From Isoptericola sp. BMS4 (lineage in GTDB: Bacteria > Actinomycetota > Actinomycetes > Actinomycetales > Cellulomonadaceae): DNA of 42,222 bases. The notes under the pieces were generated by a model. It was not told where the DNA came from and did not search any database. It was given only the letters and a program-made list of their open reading frames with translations. Position 1 is the stretch's first letter. The number at the start of each line of letters is the position of its first letter. The stretch spans positions 1,165,606 through 1,207,827 of the forward strand of contig NZ_SIRP01000001.1 in the NCBI RefSeq assembly GCF_011634835.1. Direction: 5' to 3'. The translations under genes were made by a program, and so were the position numbers. Shown here piece by piece: positions 7,999-15,689 of the stretch.

Positions 7999-8947
7999 AG
8001 AGGCCTCCTCGGACGACGAAGAACAGGCTCACGGCGAGCGAGGCCACGAGCAGGAGGACGGCGATCGCCGCAGATCCGTTGAGGTCCTGCTGCTTGAACG
8101 CGTACAGGTAGGTCAGCTGGTTCAGCGACCAGTCCGTCGGGACGACGGCGTGTGTGGCCTGGGAGAGCACCCGGGGCTCGACGAAGAGCTGGGCTCCTGC
8201 CGCCAGGGACATGACGGCCATGTAGGCGATCCACTTGCGCAGCATCGGCAGCTGGATGTGCAGTGCGGTGCGCACCGCCCCCGCTCCGTCCATGCGCGCC
8301 GCTTCGAGCACCTCGTCCGGGATGCTGTTCAGCGCGCCGTACATGACGATGATCCAGTTGCCTGCGCCCGTCCAGAAAGCGATCACGGCGAAGACGACGG
8401 GCAGGTTGCCCGGCGAGACCGTCTGGACGAACGACTCGAAGCCGAAGGCGTGCAGGACGGCCGACACCGGGCTCACCGTGGGGTTGAGCACGAAAAGCCA
8501 CAGCACCACCGACGACGCGCCTGCCAGGGCGCCGGGGATGTAGTAGACGAAGCGCAGGCTCGAGCTGAGCCAGCGCCGCCCGATCCCGTGGACCACCAGT
8601 GCCAGCAGCGTGACCAGCACCATCAGGGCGACGAGCCAGACCAGGAGGAAGAGTCCGACGTGCGCGGCCGCGGGCCAGAACCGGAAGTCGGCCAGCACCT
8701 TCGTGAAGTTCGCGATGCCGGTGAACCGGCCCTCGTTGTCGAGGAAGGCGATGAACACGGCGTACAGCGTGGGCAGGACACCGAAGGCGAGCGCGAACAG
8801 GACGTAGCCCGAGACGAAGACGTAGCTGAACCGGGACCACTTCGCGGTGACTGACCGGTGCGGGGTCGACACGCGCTGCCGCCGGCTCCCACGGGGGGCA
8901 CCGGGGGCAGCGACGTTCGGCGATCCGTCGAGTGCTGATGCGGTCAC
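7985..8947 (-). CDS. ABC sugar transporter permease, MalF/UgpA type
   Basis: Second membrane subunit of the CUT1 importer, 320 residues. A roughly 30-residue Ser/Pro/Arg-rich cytoplasmic head precedes six or so transmembrane helices. The EAA loop is 'EVLEAARMDGAGAVRTALHI' (about 210-230). The GTG at 8947 overlaps the stop of the binding-protein gene (GTGA), so translation is probably coupled; no strong ribosome site precedes it. Longer in-frame readings upstream lie inside the binding-protein gene and were not used. Confidence 0.9.
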   Translation of the reverse strand: MTASALDGSPNVAAPGAPRGSRRQRVSTPHRSVTAKWSRFSYVFVSGYVLFALAFGVLPTLYAVFIAFLDNEGRFTGIANFTKVLADFRFWPAAAHVGLFLLVWLVALMVLVTLLALVVHGIGRRWLSSSLRFVYYIPGALAGASSVVLWLFVLNPTVSPVSAVLHAFGFESFVQTVSPGNLPVVFAVIAFWTGAGNWIIVMYGALNSIPDEVLEAARMDGAGAVRTALHIQLPMLRKWIAYMAVMSLAAGAQLFVEPRVLSQATHAVVPTDWSLNQLTYLYAFKQQDLNGSAAIAVLLLVASLAVSLFFVVRGGLFERD

Positions 8948-10317
8948 TTGATCGTGTACCCGTTCACTTGTGCCTCGTTCTCGATGGCGGTCTCCCACTC
9001 CGGCAGCAGGCCGACCAGGTTTTCCCCCGCGGCCAGCTTCGGGGTGATGGTCTTGTTCCACACGGCTTCCTGGCTGAACCGCGGGTATCCCCAGCCGTCC
9101 CAGACCTGGGTCGAGGCGGACGAGAGCGCCGCGGCGAAGTCACCGGCGAAGAAGCCGTCCTCGGCCTGCTGGGCGAGCCACTTGTCGGCGGACTCCTGGT
9201 AGGCGGGCAGCCCGGGGGCCAGGTCGACCTGGTAGCGCTCGTCGCTCGTCACGAACTCGAGGAAGGTCTTCGCGGCCTCGAGGTTCTCGGAGTGCTGGGA
9301 GATGAACCAGGTGCCGCCGCCGACGTTTCCGGCGGCAGGCTCCTCGCCCTCCCAGGCGAGCGGCGCGCCGACCGCGATGGTCCCGGGCTTGGCGTCGAGG
9401 GAGCTCGGGTTGTTGAAGATCGCGCCGGAGAACCAGGCCGGCCCAGGCAGCATCAGGACCTTCCCGGAGTGCTTCTGCACGAAGTCCGGGCTGAACACGT
9501 CGTCCTGGGCGAGCGCCCCGGCGTCGAGCAGGTCGTCGAGGATCTCCGCCATCCGCGTCGCGTGCGGGTCGGAGGCGTCGGCGCTGAAGGTGTTGACGTC
9601 CACGACGGTGCTCAGCGGGGCCTTGGCGCCCCAGAAGTAGATCTCCTCGGCGAAGGCGTCGCCGATGCCGCCGACGATGTAGCCGGGGTGCTCCTCGGCG
9701 ACCTTCAGGCCCAGCTCTCGGTATTCCTCCCACGTCGTGGGCACCTCGTAGCCGAACTTCTCCATGAGGCTCTGGTCGTACCAGGTCACGGTGGGTGCGA
9801 TGTCGTTGCGCAGACCGTAGACGGCGCCGTCGACGGTGAGCGGAGCGAGCGCGCCCTCGGTGAAGCCGTCGAGGAACGACTGGTCGAAGTAACCCTGGTC
9901 GAGGGGAGCGGCGAAGGGGTCGTCGCCCTGGCTCGCCCAGGCCGCATCGTTGTTCTGCGTGGAGAACACGACGTCGGGCCACCCGTTCCCGGCCTGGTTG
10001 AAGGCCTGGATCTTGGTCTGGAACGAGCCAGACCCGTCGGCCCCGCCGTCGTAGGTCTCGACCTCGATCGGGACGTCGGGATAGGCCTCGGCGAAGGCGT
10101 CCGCGGCGGGCTTGCGCGAGGCGTCGACCCAGACGGTGATGGGGGCGTCGGCGTCTTGTTCGACCGTCTCGAAGCCGAACGGCGAGTCCGATCCCGTTCT
10201 CTCGGCGGACGTCGAGGAGCCTGGCGTGCACGCAGTGAGCGCGAGCAGCGCGGCGGCGGCCAGTGCGGATATGCGCGAGGCATGCGCCCGCCCCGTGCGG
10301 GTGTTCGGCTTCGTCAT
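8944..10317 (-). CDS. Sugar ABC transporter substrate-binding lipoprotein
   Basis: Extracellular receptor of 457 residues, COG1653 type. A signal peptide with basic n-region (KPNTRTGRAHASR) and hydrophobic core ends in the lipobox LTAC; C30 would be lipidated and anchor the protein to the membrane. The mature part has the periplasmic-binding fold layout, with 'ITVWVDASRKPAADAFAEAY' near 65-85 and 'PGPAWFSGAIF' near 285. AAGGA about 8 nt upstream supports the ATG at 10317. It is the first gene of the minus-strand operon of importer, mutarotase, lactonase and dehydrogenase. The bound sugar is not readable; L-fucose or an oligosaccharide from the adjacent hydrolase is an inference. Confidence 0.92.
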   Translation of the reverse strand: MTKPNTRTGRAHASRISALAAAALLALTACTPGSSTSAERTGSDSPFGFETVEQDADAPITVWVDASRKPAADAFAEAYPDVPIEVETYDGGADGSGSFQTKIQAFNQAGNGWPDVVFSTQNNDAAWASQGDDPFAAPLDQGYFDQSFLDGFTEGALAPLTVDGAVYGLRNDIAPTVTWYDQSLMEKFGYEVPTTWEEYRELGLKVAEEHPGYIVGGIGDAFAEEIYFWGAKAPLSTVVDVNTFSADASDPHATRMAEILDDLLDAGALAQDDVFSPDFVQKHSGKVLMLPGPAWFSGAIFNNPSSLDAKPGTIAVGAPLAWEGEEPAAGNVGGGTWFISQHSENLEAAKTFLEFVTSDERYQVDLAPGLPAYQESADKWLAQQAEDGFFAGDFAAALSSASTQVWDGWGYPRFSQEAVWNKTITPKLAAGENLVGLLPEWETAIENEAQVNGYTIK

Positions 10318-10386
10318 GATCCCGTTCCTTCTTCCTCGGAGAAACACGCGGCTCCGCGCAGGTGCGGCTTCGTTGTCCGAGAGTAG

Positions 10387-10392
10387 ATCATA
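10387..10392 (-). promoter_or_regulatory. -10 hexamer of the transporter operon
   Basis: TATGAT on the minus strand, about 70 nt before the binding-protein ATG. The candidate FadR operator (10392-10402) abuts it, and an inverted repeat (10399-10415) covers the -35 region. Confidence 0.5.
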
Positions 10393-10402
10393 CATGTGAC
10401 GT
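10392..10402. promoter_or_regulatory. Candidate FadR-family operator, copy 2
   Basis: ACATGTGACGT matches the element at 3600-3610 in 10 of 11 positions (ACAT-GTG-AYGT). It touches the putative TATGAT -10 of the transporter operon and lies in the divergent control region of both catabolic operons. Confidence 0.5.
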
Positions 10403-10415
10403 TTCCTTCAAACGT
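10399..10415. promoter_or_regulatory. Inverted repeat ACGTTT-N5-AAACGT
   Basis: Perfect 6-bp arms around CCTTC, placed where the -35 region of the minus-strand operon would be. It may be an operator for a second regulator; no such regulator gene is in the window. Confidence 0.4.
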
Positions 10416-10469
10416 CGCTACGGTAGGGCCGGCGCCCGGGTGCGTCACCCCACGACTGAGGAGGCAACA

Positions 10470-10559
10470 GTGCTCAGAGCCGCACATCTCGGAGATCGCC
10501 CGTCCGATGCTGCGAGCACAGGTGAACGCGTGCACCACGACAACCGGGGGTGCGCGTGA
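10470..10559 (+). CDS. Putative 29-residue leader peptide/upstream ORF
   Basis: A short ORF not recognised as any family. AGGAGG (10459-10464) sits exactly 5 nt before GTG 10470, the best ribosome site in the region. The ORF runs 29 codons (MLRAAHLGDRPS...) and its TGA overlaps the GTG start of the next gene as GTGA. This arrangement implies translational coupling into the dehydrogenase operon. The peptide is hydrophilic and contains a VHHD stretch, with no membrane segment. It could be a regulatory leader or just a coupling device; there is no comparative evidence here. Confidence 0.45.
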   Translation: MLRAAHLGDRPSDAASTGERVHHDNRGCA

Positions 10560-11578
10560 GCACGCACGAGGGGGCGCCGGCGGGCGTCGAGGTGCTCGTA
10601 CCGGCGGAACCCGGATCGCCGGTGGTGCTGATCACCGACTGTGACCACGACTCGTTCGACGCCGAGATCGCCGTCGCTCAGCAGGCCGGTGTCGAGCTCC
10701 GGCTCGCCCAGGCGCGCTCGCTCGACGAGCTCGTCGCGGCGGCCACCGGCGCGGCCGGGCTGGTGGTGCAGTACGCGCAGATCACGGCCGCCGTCATGGA
10801 CGCGATGCCCGGACTGCAGGCGATCAGCCGATACGGCGTCGGGGTCGACTCGGTCGACGTCGCCGCCGCATCGGCGCGCGGCATCGTCGTGTGCAACGTG
10901 CCCGACTACGGCACCGAGGCCGTGTCCGACCACGCGATCGCGCTGGCCCTGGCCGCCTCGCGCGGGATCGCCCGCCTGGACCGGGGCGTGCGGGCCGGGC
11001 GGTTCGATCTCGAGGCGATTCGCCCCGTGCCCCAGGTGCGGGGCTCGATCTTCGGCGTGGTGGGCGTCGGCCGGATCGGGCATGCGACGGCGCTCAAGGC
11101 GCGCGGGCTGGGCTATGACGTCATCGGGTTCGACGTGCAGGCACCCGCCGGCGCGACGGAGTACCACGGCGTGCCCGTCGCACCCCTGGACGAGGTGTTG
11201 CGGCGAGCCGACGTGGTCTCGCTGCACACGCCGCTGACCGAGGCGACCCACCATCTGGTCGGGGGGCGCGAGCTGGCTCTGCTCCGACCGGCCGCCGTCC
11301 TGGTCAATACCAGTCGCGGCGGGGTCGTCGACACCGATGCCCTGGTGGCGGCGCTGCGTGACGGCGGCCTGCGTGCTGCGGGGATCGACGTGCACGAGGA
11401 CGAGCCGGTGCCGCTCGGCCACCCGCTCACGCGACTCGACAACGTGGTGCTCACCCCGCACCTGGCGTGGTACACGGAGGAGTCGTACACCGAGCTCAAG
11501 CGCCGCACCGCACAGAACGTGGTGGAGGCGATCGCCGGGCGCAGGCCCCGGAACGTGGTGAACGGGGAGACGCGATGA
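10556..11578 (+). CDS. D-isomer-specific 2-hydroxyacid dehydrogenase
   Basis: NAD(P)-dependent oxidoreductase of 340 residues from the family of D-3-phosphoglycerate and C-terminal-binding-protein-like dehydrogenases. The Rossmann motif is GVGRIG (G170, G172, G175). The catalytic triad is R254 (NTSRGG), E283 (DVHEDEP) and H302 (TPHLAW). The GTG at 10556 is preferred to GTG 10550 because it overlaps the stop of the leader ORF as GTGA. The regulatory serine-binding domains of a true SerA are absent. It heads an operon with two other dehydrogenases, suggesting reduction or oxidation of a keto or hydroxy acid from sugar breakdown; its substrate is not known. Confidence 0.85.
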   Translation: MSTHEGAPAGVEVLVPAEPGSPVVLITDCDHDSFDAEIAVAQQAGVELRLAQARSLDELVAAATGAAGLVVQYAQITAAVMDAMPGLQAISRYGVGVDSVDVAAASARGIVVCNVPDYGTEAVSDHAIALALAASRGIARLDRGVRAGRFDLEAIRPVPQVRGSIFGVVGVGRIGHATALKARGLGYDVIGFDVQAPAGATEYHGVPVAPLDEVLRRADVVSLHTPLTEATHHLVGGRELALLRPAAVLVNTSRGGVVDTDALVAALRDGGLRAAGIDVHEDEPVPLGHPLTRLDNVVLTPHLAWYTEESYTELKRRTAQNVVEAIAGRRPRNVVNGETR

Positions 11579-12636
11579 GCCAGCCGATCGACGACGCCGG
11601 GACGCCGCCGCCCGGGACGATGCGAGCGGCGGTCTGGGACGGGCCTGACACGATCACGGTCCGAGACGTCCCGATGCCCGACGTGCCCGACGGGTGGGTG
11701 CTCGTCGGGGTCGAGTACACGGGGATCTGCGGTACCGACCTGTCGATCGTGCACGGCAGTCATCCGCGGGCGCGTGCGGGGGTCGTGCCGGGGCACGAGA
11801 TCGTGGGGGTGGTCGCCGACGCGGGGACCACCGGGCTGAGCCCGGGGAGCCGTGTGGTCGCGGAGCCGCTGATCTCGTGCGGAGAGTGCCGCGCCTGCAG
11901 GTCCGGCAGCCCGCACGTGTGCCGCGACCTGAAGCTGTTCGGGATCGACGCTCCCGGCTCGCTGGCCGGGCACGTCGCCCTGCCCGCGACTGCGCTGCAC
12001 GTGCTTCCCGCCGACGTGCCCGCCCGGCACGCTGCGTTGGTCGAGCCTCTGGCCGTGGCCGTCCACGCGGTGTCCCGTTCCGGCATGCAGGCCGGTGACA
12101 CCGTGGCGGTCCTCGGCGGGGGGCCGATCGGGGTGCTGACCGCGCTCGTCGCCCGGGAGTCGGGCGCCGAGCAGGTGGTCGTCGTGGAACCGCGCGCCTG
12201 GCGCCGGAACGTGATCGCGGGGCTCGGCCTGGACGTCGTCCCCGAGGGTGTCGAGCCCGCCGAGCACATCGCCGCGCTGACCGGTGGTGAGGGGGCGGAC
12301 ACGACGTTCGATGCCGCGGGGCACCCGGCCGTGGCGGCTCAGCTGCCGGGCGTGACCCGGGTGCTCGGGCGGATCGTCGTCGTGGGGGTGTACAAGCAGC
12401 CCGCGCCGGTGGACCTGCAGGCGGTCTGCTTCAAGGAGCAGAGCCTCGTGGGAGTGCGCGTCTACACCCGTGACGACGTCGCCCGTGCCGTACGTCTGGT
12501 CGCCGACGGAGAGCTCGGGCTGGACCGGCTGCCGGTGGCTGTCTTTCCCTTGGACGACGTGGCCGCCGCGTTCGACTCGGCCGCTGCCGGAGAGGACAAC
12601 CTCAAGGTTCTCGTCCGCTCGGGAGGTACGCGGTGA
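11575..12636 (+). CDS. Zinc-dependent medium-chain alcohol/polyol dehydrogenase
   Basis: Medium-chain dehydrogenase of 353 residues. Catalytic zinc ligands are C52 (GICGTD) and H74-E75 (PGHEIVG). The structural zinc cysteines are C102, C105, C108 and C116. The nucleotide-binding motif is LGGGPIG around 195-201. The protein resembles threonine, sorbitol or galactitol-phosphate dehydrogenases. The ATG overlaps the preceding stop (ATGA) and its own stop overlaps the next start (GTGA), so all three dehydrogenases are probably made together. In this context it may oxidise a sugar-acid hydroxyl or handle lactaldehyde, but this cannot be decided from sequence. Confidence 0.87.
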   Translation: MSQPIDDAGTPPPGTMRAAVWDGPDTITVRDVPMPDVPDGWVLVGVEYTGICGTDLSIVHGSHPRARAGVVPGHEIVGVVADAGTTGLSPGSRVVAEPLISCGECRACRSGSPHVCRDLKLFGIDAPGSLAGHVALPATALHVLPADVPARHAALVEPLAVAVHAVSRSGMQAGDTVAVLGGGPIGVLTALVARESGAEQVVVVEPRAWRRNVIAGLGLDVVPEGVEPAEHIAALTGGEGADTTFDAAGHPAVAAQLPGVTRVLGRIVVVGVYKQPAPVDLQAVCFKEQSLVGVRVYTRDDVARAVRLVADGELGLDRLPVAVFPLDDVAAAFDSAAAGEDNLKVLVRSGGTR

Positions 12637-13394
12637 CGGCCGGCGGGCGCTTCTCCCTGTCCGGCCGTACCGCCGTCGTGACCGGCGGCGGCCGAGGACT
12701 GGGGGCGGGTGTCACCACCGCGCTGCTCACGGCCGGTGCCGACGTCGTCGTGCTCGCCCGGCGAGACCCTCCGGCCGAACTCGTCGAGGCCGCCCGAGAC
12801 CTCGGCCGCACCCTGGAGTTCGTCCCGGTGGACCTGGTCGATGCGGACGCCGTCGACGCGGCCGCCGACGAGGTGCTCGCCCGGCGCGAGGTGGACGTCC
12901 TGGTCAACAACGCGGGCGTCCAGGAACGCCACCCCGCTGCGGAGTTCCCGCTCGACGCGTGGGACCGTGTGCTCGACGTCAACCTGCGTGTCGTGCTCCA
13001 GCTCACCCAACGGTTCGGGCGGCCGATGCTCGCGCGTGGGGCCGGCGCCGTCATCAACATGGCATCCCTGTTGAGCTTCCAGGGCGGGCTGAACGTGGCT
13101 GCCTACGCCGCGTCGAAGGGTGGCGTGGCGCAGCTGACGAAGGCCCTGGCCAACGAGTGGGCCGGCCGCGGCGTGCGGGTCAATGCCGTGGCACCGGGCT
13201 ACATGGCCACCGAGATGAACGAGGCACTGCTGGCCGATCCCGTCAGGCTCGAGCAGCTCTCGGCACGCATCCCCGCCGGCCGGTGGGGGACGCCGGAGGA
13301 CGTCGGTGATGTGGTGGTGTTCCTGGCTTCCCCGGCCGCGGGATACGTGCACGGACAGGTGCTGGCCGTCGACGGCGGATGGATGGGGCGATGA
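12633..13394 (+). CDS. Short-chain dehydrogenase, KduD-like (2-keto-3-deoxy sugar acid dehydrogenase)
   Basis: Classical SDR of 253 residues. The cofactor motif is TGGGRGLG (17-24), the NNAG motif is at 92-95 and the catalytic triad is S145, Y158, K162. The stretches 'LLSFQGGLNVAAYAASKGGV' and 'RIPAGRWGTPEDVG' match the KduD subgroup that acts on 2-keto-3-deoxy-gluconate-type acids. The 2-keto-3-deoxy-L-fuconate 4-dehydrogenase of the Xanthomonas fucose pathway is also an SDR of this kind. It would act on the product of the dehydratase at 3677-4846. The GTG overlaps the previous stop by 4 bp. It is the last gene of its operon. Confidence 0.87.
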   Translation: MTAGGRFSLSGRTAVVTGGGRGLGAGVTTALLTAGADVVVLARRDPPAELVEAARDLGRTLEFVPVDLVDADAVDAAADEVLARREVDVLVNNAGVQERHPAAEFPLDAWDRVLDVNLRVVLQLTQRFGRPMLARGAGAVINMASLLSFQGGLNVAAYAASKGGVAQLTKALANEWAGRGVRVNAVAPGYMATEMNEALLADPVRLEQLSARIPAGRWGTPEDVGDVVVFLASPAAGYVHGQVLAVDGGWMGR

Positions 13395-13457
13395 GTGGCG
13401 TGGGCGACCCACGGCTACCTCGCGCCGACCCGGCATCACGGTCGTTCTGAACAGGCG

Positions 13458-14720
13458 CTAGTCGACCCGGACGGTGCGGATACGCCGGTCCTCGACCTCG
13501 ACGACGGTGAGGACGTGCCCGTCGACATCGACCGTGTCGTCGACCTCCGCCAGGCGGCCGAGCCGGTCCAGCACATAGCCCGCCACCGTCTCGTACGGCC
13601 CGTCGGCCAGCTCGACGCCCGTCGCCCGGGCGAAGTCCTCGATCGTGAGGCCCGCGTCGTGCGTGCCGGCGGCGCGCGCGGGGCGGGCGGGGTCGTACTC
13701 GTCGCGGATGTCTCCGACCAGCTCCTCCAGCACGTCCTCCAGGGTGACGATGCCGTCGGTGCCGCCGTACTCGTCGACGACGACCGCCAGGTGCGCGCGT
13801 GTGCGCTGCATGGTGGTCAGAGTCGGGAGCAGCCGTCCGGTCGTGGGGACCTCCAGGACGGGCCGGACCACGTCACGGACGACGCGTGGTCCGGCGCCCG
13901 GGCCGTCCCTCCGGGTGTCCAGGTCGCGCACGTGCACGAAACCGAGCACGTCGTCGGCGTCCTCGCCGGTGACGGGGTAGCGCGAGTACGGCTGTGCCCG
14001 GGTCAGCCCCTCGGCCTCCGTGACGGGCATCTCGGCCGGCAGGAAGTCGACGTCGGCCCGCGGCCGCATCACCTCGGCCACCGTGCGTTCGGAGGCGGCG
14101 AAGACGTCCGCGAGGATGCGTCGTTCCTCCTCCTGGAGCCCGGGGTGCGCGGCCACCAGGTCGCGCAGCTCGGTGCCGCTCATCTCCTCGGAGCGCACGG
14201 CCGGGTCCCCGCCCAGCAGACGGACGACGGCGTCGGTGGACCGCGACAGCAGCCAGATCACCGGCCGCATCAGCAGGGAGAACCGGTCCAGCGGCGGCCC
14301 CACGACGAGCGCGACCTGCGCCGAGCGCTGCAGCGCGATGCGCTTGGGCACCAGCTCGCCGAGCACCAGCGACAGGTACGCGACGAGCAGCGTCAGGACG
14401 ACCAGGGCGACCGTGTCCGCGACGCCGGGCCCCAGCCCGAGCGCGACGAACGCCGGCGCGACGTCGGGGGCGAGGGTGGACGCGCCGTAGGCCGCCGAGA
14501 AGAACCCGGCGACCGTGACGCCGATCTGCACCGCCGCGAGGAAGCGGTTCGGGTCGCGTGCCACGGCGGCGACCCGCCGGCCGCGGGCACCGCGGCGCTC
14601 GAGCTGGTCGATCTGGGTGCGGCGCAGCGAGACCAGGGCGAACTCCGTGCCGGCGAAGACACCGCCGACCAGCACGAACAGCAGCACGAGGGCGATGTTC
14701 CACCAGGTGTCCGCGTCCAC
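13458..14720 (-). CDS. CNNM/CBS-domain transporter (HlyC/CorC family)
   Basis: Membrane protein of 420 residues. An N-terminal DUF21/CNNM transmembrane domain (about 5-185, three or four helices) is followed by a pair of CBS domains (about 205-335; 'ADDVLGFVHVRDL', 'YGGTDGIVTLEDVLEELVGDI') and a C-terminal CorC_HlyC domain (about 345-420). Relatives take part in magnesium or cobalt export and were once called hemolysins. AGGAG 5 nt upstream supports the GTG at 14720. The gene is convergent with the sugar operon across 63 bp that holds no strong terminator hairpin. Confidence 0.9.
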   Translation of the reverse strand: MDADTWWNIALVLLFVLVGGVFAGTEFALVSLRRTQIDQLERRGARGRRVAAVARDPNRFLAAVQIGVTVAGFFSAAYGASTLAPDVAPAFVALGLGPGVADTVALVVLTLLVAYLSLVLGELVPKRIALQRSAQVALVVGPPLDRFSLLMRPVIWLLSRSTDAVVRLLGGDPAVRSEEMSGTELRDLVAAHPGLQEEERRILADVFAASERTVAEVMRPRADVDFLPAEMPVTEAEGLTRAQPYSRYPVTGEDADDVLGFVHVRDLDTRRDGPGAGPRVVRDVVRPVLEVPTTGRLLPTLTTMQRTRAHLAVVVDEYGGTDGIVTLEDVLEELVGDIRDEYDPARPARAAGTHDAGLTIEDFARATGVELADGPYETVAGYVLDRLGRLAEVDDTVDVDGHVLTVVEVEDRRIRTVRVD

Positions 14721-14782
14721 GCCGCTCCTCTCGCCGGGTTCTCAGGTCAACGACGACGTGCCCGCGCGAGTTCCGCGGGCCG

Positions 14783-15571
14783 TCAGCGGAAGCGCTGCGC
14801 CGCCAGCGGCGCGGCCTCCGCGAGCCCGCGCACCGCGGGGTGGGCGTCCTCGGCGGCGCCGGACGCCAGGACGTCGTCCAGGGGGCCCGACGCGACGAAG
14901 ACGCCGTCGGCGAGCACGTGCGTCGTGGCGCACAGGCGGCCCACGAGCTCGACGTCGTGCGAGACCAGCAGCACCGCGGTGCCGAGGTCGCGGGCGGCGT
15001 CGGCGAGGCCGCGCGCGATCCGGCTGCGCATCGCCGGGTCCACGGCGGTCAGCGGCTCGTCGAGCAGCAGGGCGTCGGGCCGGGTGGCGAGCGCCAGCGC
15101 GAGGGCGAGGCGCTGCTTCTCGCCGCCGGAGAGCGTGGCGACCTGCCGGGTGGCGAAACGCGGCTCGAGCGCGACGTCGTCGAGCAGCTCCTCGGGCGGG
15201 CGACCGTTGGCGCGCCCGGCCTTGCGCGCGTCGGTGAGCGCCCCCTTGAGGGCGCGCTCGACGGTCCATCGCGGGTCGACGTCGAGGCCGTTCTGCGCGA
15301 CGGTCCGCACGGCACCGCGGAACCGCTTCTTGTCCCGCCGCGACAGCTTCGACACCGTCCGGCCCTCGAACGTCACGTGGCCCTCGCGCGGGCGCACCTG
15401 CCCCAGCAGCGCCGCCACCAGCGTCGACTTGCCGGCCCCCGACTCGCCCACGACGCCGACCGGCGCGGTGCCCGGTACGAGCTCCAGGTCCACACCGCCC
15501 AGGACGGCGGGCCCGCCGTAGCCGGCCACGAGGCCGTGCGCGCGGAGGATCGGGGTACCAGAGGTGCTCAT
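14783..15571 (-). CDS. ABC transporter ATP-binding protein (orphan, oligopeptide/nickel-like)
   Basis: ATPase of 262 residues. Walker A is GESGAGKST (42-50), the signature motif LSGGEKQR (147-154) and Walker B ALLLDEP (about 167-173), followed by a switch-region LLVSHD. The short spacing and 'VTFEGRTVSKL' resemble the ATPase units of peptide and nickel importers. No permease or binding protein lies beside it, so the partner must be elsewhere. AAGG upstream and the neighbouring intergenic region support the ATG at 15571; an in-frame extension to 15661 would add a poorly conserved head. It is unlikely to serve the distant sugar permeases, which normally use a MsiK/UgpC-type ATPase with a C-terminal regulatory domain. 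Confidence 0.85.
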   Translation of the reverse strand: MSTSGTPILRAHGLVAGYGGPAVLGGVDLELVPGTAPVGVVGESGAGKSTLVAALLGQVRPREGHVTFEGRTVSKLSRRDKKRFRGAVRTVAQNGLDVDPRWTVERALKGALTDARKAGRANGRPPEELLDDVALEPRFATRQVATLSGGEKQRLALALALATRPDALLLDEPLTAVDPAMRSRIARGLADAARDLGTAVLLVSHDVELVGRLCATTHVLADGVFVASGPLDDVLASGAAEDAHPAVRGLAEAAPLAAQRFR

Positions 15572-15689
15572 GCCTGCTGCCTTCGTGAGGGTGTCGCGGG
15601 GCCGGGACGGCCGCACGGTCCGACGAACGACGGTACCCGGAGGTTCCCGGACATCTGTCATCGGTACGGTCGGACACGCGGATGCATGC

